Assembly (NCBI GenBank): GCA_964017235.1
Contig: OZ024931.1
Span: 97,792,221-97,856,220, forward strand
Direction of reading: 5' to 3'
Origin: Sabellastarte sp. h YS-2021
Lineage: Eukaryota; Annelida; Polychaeta; Sabellida; Sabellidae
DNA: 64,000 nt
The notes beneath the pieces are model-generated. The model saw only the letters and a list, made by a program, of their open reading frames with translations. It did no database searches and was not told the origin of the DNA. The translations under genes were made by a program, and so were the position numbers. This document shows positions 29,638 through 40,605 of the stretch, piece by piece. Each line of letters starts with the position of its first letter. Position 1 is the stretch's first letter.

Positions 29638-30070
29638 TAACTATTGACTTAGATCTGAAAAAGCATAAAAAAATGGAGGACATGAGAAACTGAACTAATA
29701 TTATTTAAGCATAACACCCCATAGCCTTCCACTTTAGAGAAAACTACGTGACACAAGCACACACTAGGCCCCACACACACTCACTCACAAAAGGCATTTT
29801 ATAATCTCCCGCCAGGAGACAACTATCCAACCAGCATCTTAAGACGGCATTTAATGTCCATTCGAAACTGCCGCAATTTTAACTACAAGGTTTCGGAACA
29901 GAATAGTCCTTCGAATTAATGCATGGGCGACTAGAGAGAAAAATGAAAACATTTTTCTTCACACGAACAATGCTCACCTTTCGAATTTAATGCACTTTAT
30001 ATCAAAATATATTTCTACATAGAAGATATACAGGTCCCTTCAAAATATGTACTTTTTCATACAAATGCTT
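29638..30070. other. Unique-looking interval, possibly a 3' UTR on the minus strand
   Basis: About 430 bp without repeat units. On the minus strand an ATTAAA (29985-29990) lies about 85 nt downstream of the exon-like stop at 30071, so part of this could be its 3' UTR. Confidence 0.35.
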
Positions 30071-30321
30071 TTACACTCCCAATTCTCTTGTTAAAGAATC
30101 CCTTTCATCAGGCACACCAATCTGTTCTTCACGAATTTGGGGGCACTTGATTCGAGAGAAAACTGGAGTGTGCTGTGGAGAGAGAAGACCCTGGCTGTAA
30201 CTTGCATCACTTTCCATTGAAGATTCACTATCAGTGTCTTGAAACACATCATCAACATCTTGCAGATAATCTGCGCCTTTGAAGATATACCGACTTGGAG
30301 GAAGAAAGAGAAAGGTATCAT
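30071..30321 (-). CDS. Candidate terminal exon of an unidentified host gene
   Basis: The minus strand has a good 3' splice site, CTTGCTTTTGTTTTCAG, ending at 30322, then about 83 codons to a TAA at 30071-30073. The peptide begins DTFLFLPPSRYIFKGADY, continues with an acidic Ser-rich stretch (DVDDVFQDTDSESSMESD) and ends RDSLTRELGV. Balanced composition, a splice signal and a possible downstream ATTAAA set it apart from the repeats. I do not recognise the family. No upstream exon is visible before the next repeats, so it may be an isolated exon, a gene fragment or chance. Confidence 0.4.
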
Positions 30322-30586
30322 CTGAAAACAAAAGCAAGATGAGCTTCTTAAAAAAAGAGTGCAGTGGCTGGCTTTCTGCCAATCATGGAGTCAAATCTTT
30401 GGACAGCACTGGGTGCAAAGACGTAGTTTTTACAGATTTGTATAGCTAGATTTGCTGGGTACTTATAGTAGTTCGGTACATGTAGTAGCGCAGTTTGAAT
30501 ATTGATTTCGAAGGGAGAAGATGTATTTTAAATTTTAAGCGAAGATATTATAAGATTAGTGAACTAGTAGCTAATTAATTAAGATA
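30322..30586. other. Unassigned; possible intron upstream of the exon candidate
   Basis: About 265 bp of unique-looking, AT-rich sequence up to the R5 repeat. No second exon is evident. Confidence 0.35.
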
Positions 30587-30837
30587 AAATAGAATCCGAG
30601 ATGCCCATAACCCAGAGCCTGGGGAAATAACTTTCGACACCATGAAATATAGAAGTAGTGAAACAGTACAAAGATCTGGATACTTTCAATGTCAGTTATA
30701 TAAAGCTCCAAATAATGTTTAAGTAGTGACAATAACATCTAATAACATCTAAAAATGTATGTAAAAATAAAGTATTACATCAAGACATTTCAATAGCAAG
30801 ATGACAGCATTAATCAGTAAACTAAAAACAAGCAATC
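30587..30837 (+). repeat. R5 repeat, copy 1
   Basis: Starts AATCCGAGATGCCCATAACC, contains CAGCCTGGGGAAATA-like sequence, TATAGAAGTAGTG and AGATGACAGCATTAATCAG. It matches the two tandem copies at 37843-38313 with moderate divergence. Confidence 0.8.
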
Positions 30838-31591
30838 AGTGCCCGTGAACGGGCTCTGTATCAGCTGACTGTGTGTTTTGACTTTCAGAGTAGAATTGAC
30901 AGAAGAAAAGGACAGAAAGTTATGCCCTGGAAATGGTATTCAGAAGGAAAGTAACAAGGTAACTGTTTAGGTGTAAAAAGGTTTAGGTTAAAAACATATT
31001 TAAAGAAAATACTGCAAATGCAATAGTTTTTGAGTTACAACTGATTTACTCAACAGTGAGAACTTGAAAGTAGCTATTACTCAGCAATGCAAGGAGCTAC
31101 AGGTCTGCAACTTTACTATTTTATAGCAGACCCAAAAGTACGTTAACAACTTCTTTAAACAAAATACTGTAAATGCAATATTTTTCAAGTTACAACTGAT
31201 TAACTGAACAGTGAAAATTTAAAAGTAGCTATTGCTCAGCTATGCCATTGTCAACAGTGAGAACCTTAAAGTAGCTACTGCTAAGCTAGGGATTGAGGTA
31301 CAGGTCTGCAATTTTACTATGTTACAGTTGACCCAAAAATCAAAGTGAACAACATATTTAAACAAAATGGTCTAAATGCAATACTTTGAAGTTACAACTG
31401 ATTTACTCAACAGTGATAACCGCAAAGTAGCTATTGCTCATCTAGGGAATGAGGTGCAGGTCTGCACTTGAGAAATCCCTGCAATAATCAATGAGAAAAT
31501 TGGGAAAAAGTGTTGAAATTTTCACACTTTGGGTGGGTGGGTGGAGGCGGTACCTCACTTGTAATGGCTCTGGGGAACAGATGAACGAACA
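30838..31591 (+). repeat. C3: short copy of the composite element
   Basis: Head hairpin GTGCCCGTGAACGGGCTC (30839, one mismatch), then R2 units (about 31010-31450) and part of the tail (AAATCCCTGCAATAATCA to AACGAACAGATCTG). The R1 array is missing, which shows that the internal arrays vary independently of the ends. Confidence 0.8.
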
Positions 31592-31757
31592 GATCTGCTC
31601 ACCTACACCCCCTAACCAATGTCCCTGCCGAGTAATAACTTCCTACACCTTATAGTTTCTGAGATACAGCCCGGACAAACTTTTTCCTGCTGCCTGCCCA
31701 CCCATCGGGACACCATGGGTGAAAACAATACCCCGACAGCCCTTAAGGGCTGTTTCC
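31592..31757 (+). repeat. R4 end module
   Basis: One unit end (CACCCCCTAACCAATGTCCC) plus the terminal module CATCGGGACACCATGGGTGA and the perfect 16-bp palindrome CAGCCCTTAAGGGCTG (about 31738-31753). The same module closes the long array at 40181. Confidence 0.8.
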
Positions 31758-31858
31758 ACGGATATTTTACCCAAGCAAACTGTAACTATTTTTTAACAAA
31801 TTTTTCAATGATTTCAATTAAAATTAGAAACTAGAGTATTTCTTTGCAAGAGAAAAAC
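31758..31858. other. Short unassigned spacer
   Basis: About 100 bp of AT-rich sequence before E4; nothing recognised. Confidence 0.5.
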
Positions 31859-32440
31859 AAAATTGCAAAGTAAATTAAATTTTTGTAAGTTAATACCCTA
31901 TCCAATGGACAATTGCTTAAATCCGGTTGGTGCACACCGGCCCGCCAAATGTCAGAAAAAGACTTCCTGTGTTTCCACCGGCCAGCCGGTCCCTAGTACT
32001 AGTGCACACGCTGGATGGCGTGTCATACTTCCTTCCTGTCTAGACAGAGTGACGTCATAGCATCTTTTTCATTGTCTAAACCTATTAGACCCCTAGTAAG
32101 CTGATAGCGGGGTCGGTGGGAGGGTCTTGTGTGTCCATTGGATAGGGAACTCATAAACAGAACTAACCAAATTTCTTCCAGGCATGGGTCGACCTTGAAG
32201 TCAAGAAACCCTTGAGGCCATAGTCGGTTATCAGAGACCGGTTATTTGGTCCAAACCGACTCCCACCCCCCTTTTTTTACAGACCTGCTCTGAGGTAGGG
32301 GAAGAGAGGGATGAGTTCAGTCCCATGAGAAGAAGAAATAAACCTCCCAAAGGAAGCACGTCAGAGTATTTTTTTTATATGTACAACTATTTACAAATGT
32401 ACAATTATTTACATATGTACAAAAACTCCTCTTTTCTGGG

Positions 32441-33440
32441 TTATTTGTGGATCTGCTGCGCAGCCACTACAGGTCCCAGGTGGTAGAGCTCTGAATCAGC
32501 CCAGGCCACATCCTTCAGGTAAAATTGTGTGAAGGTATTATGTGACTTCCAGTGGCAGGCTGATAAGATCTGTTCCAAGGAGACTCCCGCTTGGAAGGCC
32601 TTAGAAGCAGCAAAGGCCCTGACATCATGGGCTTTAACCTGATGTAAGGTGTGGGCCTCTTGATCAGAGAGCTCATAACATAGGATCACAGTCTGTTTGA
32701 TCCATGAGGAGATAGTGGCAGGTGAGATGTCTTTGTCAAAACCTTTCTTGAAGGAGACAAAGACCAACTCCTTATTCTGCCTGAGGTCTGAGGTCCTGTC
32801 CAAATAGTAGTGTAATGCTCTGACTGGACAAAGGGACCTGTCAGACTTGAGGGACCTATCCAGAGTTGGGGCCAGGGCTGGTATAACCACTGGTGCCACA
32901 CTATCTAGACCCTCTTTGGCCAGCTGATTCTTTGAAAGAAAGCTGGGTGATGGGTACAGGGACACCTTTGACCAGTCAGATTGGTGTCTGATATTTCTGT
33001 TCTGCCACGCATGAATCTCACTTCTACGCTTGCCCGAACCAAGGGCTAAGAGGAAAACTGTTTTGAAGGTCAAATGCTTCAGAGATGCCTCTTTAATTGG
33101 TTCAAAATGAACTTTGTCAGCTGGTGCAAGACCAGGGATAGGTTCCAGGAAGGGATTCCCCTCCGACCTTTGTGTCTGTCTCTGTGAAAACTATCCAGGA
33201 GACCCGTAAGATTTTCATCTTTGCTGATATTAATGGGTGAATTTCCCAGCTTATCAGCAATGGCTGACCTGTAACCATCAATGGTACTGGGCTGTAACTT
33301 CCTATCCTGAAACAGGTACATAGAGAAGTCAGCTACTGACTTAACAGGGGGTGCCCTGAAGTCCACCTGATTAGCGATGCACCACTTTGTAAAAAATGGT
33401 CCACTTTGCCTCATAGACTGATCTGGTTGATCCCTTTTGA
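32441..33440 (-). pseudogene. E4 tyrosine recombinase (catalytic half open)
   Basis: 32441-33073 is one open frame of 210 codons holding the whole catalytic domain: KRRSEIHAW, AHDVRAFAASKAF, ACHWKS and FTQFYLKDV, nearly identical to E1. A frameshift near 33075 separates it from the N-terminal part (WTIFYKWC-like, QPSTIDGYRSAIADKLG) at 33079-33440. All catalytic residues are present, so the lesion is limited. Confidence 0.88.
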
Positions 33441-35090
33441 AGAGCCTCAATTCTTGCTGCCACTGCTGCAGAGAAGCCCTGCTCCTTGATTGCTGAGGCT
33501 CTAGGAGCCATGCATGGAGATTTAGGTTTGTCAGATTTCTGTGAGGGATCTGATTGAAGGGTTGTGTCAACAGATTTGGTAGGTTGGGCAGGCTCAATGG
33601 GATCTGACTGGACATGGCCACTGGGTCCCAAAACCAAGGCATGTTGGGCCACCCTGGAGCAATCAGAATGATTCTCTTGCATGGGGAGTCATGCAACTTT
33701 TCCACCACTTTGCCCAAGATGGCTGCTGGTGGGAAGGCATATGCGTCCAAATCCTCCCATGGCAGACTGAGTGCATCCACTGCTGTAGCCATAGGATCCA
33801 GTACCGGTGACACAAACAGAGGTAACTTGTTGAACCTTGTGACAAATAGGTCTATTTGAGTCCGGTGCCACCTGCTGCATATTGAATGGAAAACCTCTGG
33901 AAGGAGAGATCACTCTGTTTTCGATGGTCTGGCCTAGTCTGGATAACTTGTCTGCTACCACGTTCAGCCGACCTGGAATGTGTCGGGTCTTTGAGAGTTT
34001 CTTGTTTCCTGGTACACCAGGTCAAGATTCTCCATAATAGGGCACAAAGAGGGCCCGACCTCATGCCTCCTTCCTTGTTTATGTAAGACACTACTGTAGT
34101 GTTGTTGGTTGCCACAAGTACTATCTTGTCGGGACGGAGGTCTTGAAACTCTTTCAAGGCTAGAAAGACTGCTTTTAGTTCCAGATAGTTTATATGCAAC
34201 TTGCTTTCTGGCAGTGACCAGGACCCTCTTGCATTGTATTCGTTTAAGTGAGCGCCCCCTCTTCTTTTGATGCGTCTATAAAAATTTGCAGAGCATGTTT
34301 TATTGGGTGTAATGGTTGGCCTGTGAGAACATTGTCTTCGCTTAGCCACCATTGTAAGTGGGGGTGCAGGGACCTGGGAATTGGAATCACCTTTTCTAGT
34401 GACTCTGGTACCCTCCAGTTGTTTTTGAGATGCCACTGTGTGGGTCTCATGTGCAGTCGGCCTAGGTGAACTTGCTTTTCTGTGGCTGTTAGCAAACCTA
34501 TCAGAGACATGAACTGGTTATGTCTGTCCCTGGACATGAAATCTCAGATATTTCCTGGACTGTTCCTGTATGGGTATATGGAAGTAGGCATCCTTGAAAT
34601 CTATTGAGGTGACCCACTCCCCTGGTTGGAGGGACGTCCTGATGGTTTTCGGTGTCTCCATTTTGAATTTCTCTGCCTTGAGGAAAAGATTCAGTTTGCT
34701 CAGATCTAATATAGGTCTCCACTTGTTGTTGGGCTTTGGGACTAAAAATAGTCGATTGAAAAATCCCTGAGATGTTTGGTTTTGTACTAGTTCCACTGCA
34801 TTATTGTCTATAAGCTGATGTAATGCCTCCAGCAGGTAGATGTTCCTGTGGGGATTGACATAACAGCTTATGACTATGGGAGACCTTGTGAGTTTTGGCC
34901 AGATCCGAAAGGGGAGGGTGTAGCCCTCTTTCGGGATTTGAACAACTTTCCGACCGGCACCCAGATCCAGCCAAGTTTGCCAAAAGTTTTGAAGTCTGGC
35001 CCCTATAGGCAGATTTTTTACATTTGTTACAGGTTTTACACAAGACAATTGAGTGACACAAGAAACACTTTTCACATAAATTAATTTGTT
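33079..35090 (-). pseudogene. E4 RT / RNase H / methyltransferase, active site deleted
   Basis: Methyltransferase-like domain at 33079-33813 (AYAFPPAAILGKVVEKL), RNase H at 33852-34436 (IFIDASKE, where E1 has TDAS; NYLELKA; ATNNTT where E1 has ATDN) and RT N-terminal part at 34518-35075 (LPIGARLQNFW, IDFKDAYFHIP). About 390 bp are missing at about 34515: the reading jumps from YLRFHVQGQT to FMSLIGLL, so the YLDD motif is gone. RNase H acid residues are also changed. Inactive. Confidence 0.88.
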
Positions 35091-35241
35091 TTCTCTGCAA
35101 TAACAACCTGCTGACCCGGGACTTAGATCTCTCTTTTGGGAATGCCCGGGCGCAGTATGAACAGAATGTACAACAGGATATTTTACATTTGAAAAAGTGT
35201 CTAATGTCTGTCTTGGTGTGGGGCTCCCGGCCAGCAGTCAT
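35000..35241 (-). other. E4 Cys-rich block after gag
   Basis: Encodes CKISCCTFCSYCARAF, a KERSKSR linker and CEKCFLCHSIVLC..C..C, matching the E1 block cysteine for cysteine until a 12-bp deletion removes the last CxxCC part. The frame is open for 146 codons. Confidence 0.7.
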
Positions 35242-35268
35242 GTCTGTAACTTGGTTAAACAGTAATTG

Positions 35269-37458
35269 TCATTTATACGACTGCTGGCCCTTGGCTGGTC
35301 GTGATGAGTAGGAAGTGGTGCGACCCTTTGCTTTCTTAGACTGTCTCCTACTGTCTCCTACCAATAGTCTTCCAAGCTGGTTTATCCGACCCTGACTCTC
35401 TGTTAGCCGACCTCTTCTCCTGGCGTTCATATGGGTGGTACCGACGCCTGCTGTGTGTAGATCCAGTGTGTGCCTTTGATTCAAACAAAGCAATGCCTTC
35501 CTCTGCTTTTCTAATGGCAGAGTCGGGGAACAAGTTAGGTATGTGTAGAGGTGCTGTCCTCAGGGCTGTGAGAGTATCGGGCTTAATGCCAGTTCTGAGA
35601 TGACTCAAATACGCATCCCTGCGGGCTAGGGTGAGATTTCCCATTGAGATGAAAACAAACTCTGATAAGTGTTCCACACTCTTTGCAGCCGCCTGTGTGA
35701 TGCTTGAATTGAAGTTCATCAAGTATTGTAACTCGTCAGCTGCTGAGGAGGCTTTGTTCGAACCCTTGCCCTTACTTTCTCCTCTCAAAGCTTTCAACTG
35801 GTCCTGCATATTCTGCTGCACTTTAAATAAGCAACGGTTGAAGCTTGCTGCTTGATTGGAGATAACTGAGGCCTCTCTAGCTGATCTCTCCCATCTTCGC
35901 ATATTTTCTTGTGAGATATGACGAGATGCCGGTGGGGTAGAGGACAGACCAGAGTGTATAGCTATCCGGCTGTAGCTCACAGTTCAACTTCGATGCATCT
36001 GTGCTCCATGAGGAAACTGCTGAAGGGTCAACTTTGTGGTCGGAAAACAGCCCGTACCACTTGGACTGTCACTTTGCAGGTCTCAGGAACACATCTTTCG
36101 CCAGGCCACCAGCTTCAGAACCACGGGAGGGATACCCCTCAACCAAAGTAAGGTTCAACTTTCCTAGCTTTCTGCATAACCACTCCTCAGTTGGCATCTT
36201 AACCGACACCTTGCCTGGAGCTACAGTCTTGGGTCCAGCAAAAGGGTTATCTTCTGAAGTAGTGGCAGTAGTGTCTATATCTGGTATGTGCGACCAGCCC
36301 ATAAAGGAACGAATGCCTTGCATAGTGTTTCTATAGTTCTGTTCCTCAGAAACTGGCTGGTCCTGGTCAGTGACAGTCTGATCTGGATCATCAGATAGCT
36401 CCCCTTCCTCAGTGTATAAGTCCAAGGGAGGTCGGTCGGATAAATCACTGCCGGCATTTGAAGACAGGCTAGATATGCTATCCCTTCTTGACCTGTGTAG
36501 AGCAGGAGAGTCAGTGTCGGTTGGATCAGATGACAGTGGTCGGTCAGCAGCAGAGGGTCGGTCAACATGAGGTCGGTGAGAATCCAGCCTGGTTGCAGGG
36601 TGAAGTGTAGATGAAGGGTCGGTAACAGTGTTCAGTGCCGGTTGACTGGTGCCAGTTTGACTGGTCGGCTGATGCTTCACAGCAGAGGAGCCGGATCCAG
36701 GAAACTTTGTAGATGAGGTCGGTCGGCTGGTCTGAGTTTGACTGGTCGGCTGATGCTTAACAGCAGAGGATCCAGTACCAGGAAACTTGGTGGCAGAGGT
36801 AGGTCGGCTGGTCATTGCTTTACTGGTTGGCTGATGCTTTGCAGCAGAGGAGCCAGATCCAGGAAGCTCTGTAGAAGGTCGGATGAATGGCTCAGACACA
36901 TTTTCAATTGAAGCTGGAGGTGAACGGGTCGGTGTAACTTTCACATTGGAAGTAAAAGACGGTTCAAAAGACCTGACCATCAACAATGCTTCTAAGCGGT
37001 TGAAACAATCTGACAACTTTTGATACAGTTCTGCAATCTTAACTTCAGTATTTGCTTGGGTCTGGGCCTTTGAAGATTTAGTAGAAGTAGAGGAAGGCTG
37101 GTCTTTCTTTGCTTTCTTACTATCAGGTGGAATGACAGAAGCAGGGGATTTGACAGAACAGCATCAATAACAGACACGGTGGCTGGGTCGATAAGTGCCT
37201 CACTGTCTTTAGGAGAAAATGATTCTAACTTCTTGGCTTCCCATCTTTCTTTTTTAATTTTATAAGAGGGTATAGCCAGCTGTTGACGTTGTGCGGGGAG
37301 GGGAAGGACTTGCATATCTGGCAATCAGAAGACTGAGGGTTTTCTACACAAAAATCATTACCCTTTCCTTTGTCCCTGCAATGGGCGCAGTGAGAATGAG
37401 TGTCAAAACTAGCCATAGCTTGTCCACAATTTCCTCTACGTTGGCCAGGAGAAGACAT
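35269..37458 (-). pseudogene. E4 gag, frameshifted
   Basis: Start MSSPGQRRGNCG at 37456-37458 with the Cys/His motif (HSHCAHC...DFC...C..C). Open stretches 37225-37458, 36992-37324, 36069-37016, 35348-35980 and 35269-35493 must be joined by frameshifts. The linker holds about three tandem copies of a 36-residue unit (KFPGSGSSAVKHQPTSQT and variants, about 36640-36860) not seen in E1. The helical domain (PTEEWLCRKLGKLNLTL, WERSAREASVISNQAASFNR) is well kept. Basic C-terminus RPAKGQQSYK is as in E1. Confidence 0.85.
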
Positions 37459-37708
37459 GATGTGTATGATATTCGTTGAGTATAAAAACAGTGAAGAATA
37501 CTCAAAATAAAGATGGAATCTGAAGAAAATTCTGGCAGAAAATAAATTCTGTGTGCACTAGTTCGCGCCAAACGAAAAAGATGCTATGACGTCACTCTGT
37601 CTAGACAGGAAGGAAGTACGACACGCCATCTGGTGAGTGCACTAGTACTAGGGACCAGTCGACTGGATTAGCAATTGTCCATTGGATAGGATGCATTAAC
37701 GCAATAAA

Positions 37709-37842
37709 ATTGTTTTTGCACAGCGAAAACAAAGCGCCTCAATGAGCATTAATGATTGTGTCGAAATGAAGATGTTCCTCTGATTGTGTCGAAATGAAGA
37801 TGTTCCTCTGTTTGATATGTTTTTCTATTTTTCTAAAAATAG
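37709..37842. other. Short spacer with a 28-bp direct duplication
   Basis: GATTGTGTCGAAATGAAGAT (plus GTTCCTCT) occurs twice in immediate tandem (37751-37806). Nothing else recognised. Confidence 0.6.
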
Positions 37843-38313
37843 CATCAGAGATGCCCGCACCCCACAGCCTGGGGAAATATTTTTCAACACCACGAGAAAT
37901 AGAAGTAGTGTAACAGTACAAAGTTCAAGATACTTTCAGAGCAGTGTCAGTTATATTAAGGTCCAAATAATGCTTAAGTAGAGAAAATGATATCTAAGGA
38001 AAAGAAATGTATGTAAAGATGAAGTATTAAAACAAGATAATTCAATAATAAAATGACAGCATTTATCAGTAAACCAAAAATAGCATCAGAGATGCCCGTA
38101 CCCCACAGCCTGGGGAAATATTTTTCAACACCATGAGATATAGAAGTAGTGTAACAGTACAAAGTTCAAGATACTTTCAGAGCAGTGTCAGTTATATTAA
38201 GGTAATAATGCTTAAGTAGAGAAAATAATATCTAAGGAAAAGAAATGTATATAAAGATGAAGTATTAAAACAAGACAATTCAATAATAAAATGACAGCAT
38301 TTATCAGTAAATC
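37843..38313 (+). repeat. R5 repeat, two tandem copies
   Basis: Two nearly identical units of about 235 bp (37843-38078 and 38079-38313) starting AAATAGCATCAGAGATGCCC and ending GACAGCATTTATCAGTAAA. Each holds CCCCACAGCCTGGGG, a small hairpin. High identity indicates a recent tandem duplication. Confidence 0.85.
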
Positions 38314-40181
38314 AAAAATGGCCGAATTATGGTTTGGATGTTTTGAATATTACCCATGCATACAGAAGTGGCAATACATTCAATGAATGCTTATGTGTGG
38401 TGTTGGAGAAAAGCCTGTGGCTCACTTGATGAAATTCCATCTGTTACAATGGGAACTTGCAAAAGGAACTTCTTAATGAATTTTAATATGACTTTAACAG
38501 TGCTTAATCTGCATCAACAGACAGACCCAAAGGTGCAACAAGATTTTTTAAAGGTCAATACAGCAAGGTCAAAGGTCAATCAGTGTTACACCATGACATG
38601 GCACACCTAAAACCCTCAACCAATGTCTCTACCAAGTATAAACTTCCTACACCTTACAGTCTCTGAGATATAACCTGGACAAGATTTTATAGGTCAAGGT
38701 CGCTACAGCAAGGTCAAAGGTCAAATCAAGGTCACTTGACGTAGCACACCTACACCTCCTAACCAATGTCCCTAACAAGTATCAACTTCCTACACCTCTT
38801 ACGGTTTCCAAGATATAGCCCAGACCAGGTATTATAGGTCAAGTTCACTACGGCAAGTACAAAGGTCAAATCAAGGTCACACCATGATGTTGCACACCTA
38901 CTACCCCCAACCAATGTCCTCACCAAGTATCAGCTTCCTACACCTTACAGTTGCTGAGATATAGCCAGAACAAGGTTTTATAGGTCAAGGTCACTACGGC
39001 AAGGTCAAAAGTCAAATCAAGGTCACACCATAATGCTGCACACCTACAACTCCTAACCAATGTTCCTACCAAGTATCAACTTCCGACACCTTACGGTTTG
39101 TGAGATATAGCCCGGACAAGATTTTATAGGTCAAGGTCACTACAGAAAGGTCAAATCAAGGTCAGACCATGCACACTTACACCCCCTAACCAATGTCCCT
39201 ACCAAGTATCAACTTCCTACACCTTACAGTTGCTGAGATATAGCCCGGACAAGGTTTTATAGGTCGAGGTCACTACGGCAAGGTCAAAAGTCAAATCAAG
39301 GTCACACCATAATGCTGCACACCTACAACTCCTAACCAATGTTCCTACCAAGTATCAACTTCCGACACCTTACGGTTTGTGAGATATAGCCCGGACAAGA
39401 TTTTATAGGTCAAGGTCACTACAGAAAGGTCAAATCAAGGTCAGACCATGCACACTTACACCCCCTAACCAATGTCCCTACCAAGTATCAACTTCCTACA
39501 CCTTACAGTTGCTGAGATATAGCCCGGACAAGGTTTTATAGGTCGAGGTCACTACGGCAAGGTCAAAAGTCAAATCAAGGTCACACCATAATGCTGCACA
39601 CCTACAACTCCTAACCAATGTTCCTACCAAGTATCAACTTCCTACACCTTACGGTTTGTGAGATATAGCCCGGACAAGATTTTATAGGTCAAGGTCACTA
39701 CAGAAAGGTCAAATCAAGGTCAGGCCATGCACACTTACACCCCCTAACCAATGTCCCTACCAAGTATCAACTTCCTACACCTTACAGTTGCTGAGATATA
39801 GCCCGGACAAGGTTTTATAGGTCAAGGTCACTACGGCAAGGTCAAAGGTCAAATCAAGGTCAGACCATGATGTTGCACACCTACAACCCCTAACTGATGT
39901 CCCTGCCATGTATCAACTTCCTACACCTTATGGTTGCCGAGATATAGCCCGGACAAGATTTTCAAACTCAAGGTCAGTACGGCAAGGTCAAAGGTCAAAT
40001 CAAGGCCAGACCATGACGTTGCACACCTACACCCCCCAACCAATGTCCCTGCCAAGTATAAACTTCCTACACCTTACGGTTTCTGAGATATGGCCCGGAC
40101 AAACTATTTCCCGCCGCCCGCCCGCCCATCGGGACACCATGGGTGAAAACAATACCCCGACAGCCCTTAAGGGCTGTGGGG
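38314..40181 (+). repeat. R4 tandem array (AGGTCA-rich), full copy
   Basis: Head AAAATGGCCGAATTATGGTT (38318-38560), then about ten 135-150-bp units: CCAATGTCCCTACCAAGTAT, CTTCCTACACCTTACGGTTT, GAGATATAGCCCGGACAAG, TATAGGTCAAGGTCACTACG and AAGGTCAAAGGTCAAATCAA. Three copies of a 279-bp dimer are nearly identical (39001-39279, 39280-39558, 39559-39837). It ends with the CATCGGGACACCATGGGTGA module and palindrome CAGCCCTTAAGGGCTG. Non-coding. Confidence 0.88.
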
Positions 40182-40605
40182 TAAAAATGGCCAAATTATG
40201 GTTTGGATGTTTTGAATATTACCCATGCATACAGAAGTGGCAATACATTCAATGAATGCTTATGTGTGGTGTTGGAGAAAAGCCTGTGGCTCACTTGATG
40301 AAATTCCATCTGTTACAATGGGAACTTGCAAAAGGAAATTCTTAATGAATTCTAATATGACTTTAACAGTGCTTAATCTGCATACAGACCCAAAGGTGCA
40401 ACAAGATTTTAAAGGTCAATACAGCAAGGTCAAAGGTCAATCAGTGTCACACCATGACGTGGCACACCTAAAACCCTCAACCAATGTCCCTACCAAGTAT
40501 AAACTTCCTACACCTAACAGTCTCTGAGATATAGCCTGGAAAAGATTTTATAGGCCAAGGTCACTACAGCAAGGTCAAAGGTCAAATCAAGGTCACACTA
40601 TGCCT
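40182..40605 (+). repeat. R4, start of a second tandem copy, cut by E5
   Basis: The head (ATGGCCAAATTATGGTTTGG) and first units repeat 38325 onward with high identity. The copy stops within AAGGTCACAC at about 40605, where DIRS RNase H sequence begins. Confidence 0.85.

Larger units (their letters stand above)
31859..37708 (-). mobile_element. E4: DIRS element with gag, internally deleted RT
   Basis: 5.85 kb with both ends (left ITR 31862-32085, right ITR 37563-37705). The ICR and the antisense donor are deleted: TCCATTGGATAGG at about 32135 jumps to the leader. The antisense acceptor (AG at 32281-32282) and AATAAA (32337-32342) remain. The right ITR has also lost about 40 bp (GGGACCAGTCGACTGGATTA). 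Autonomous-type gene content, but defective. Confidence 0.9.
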
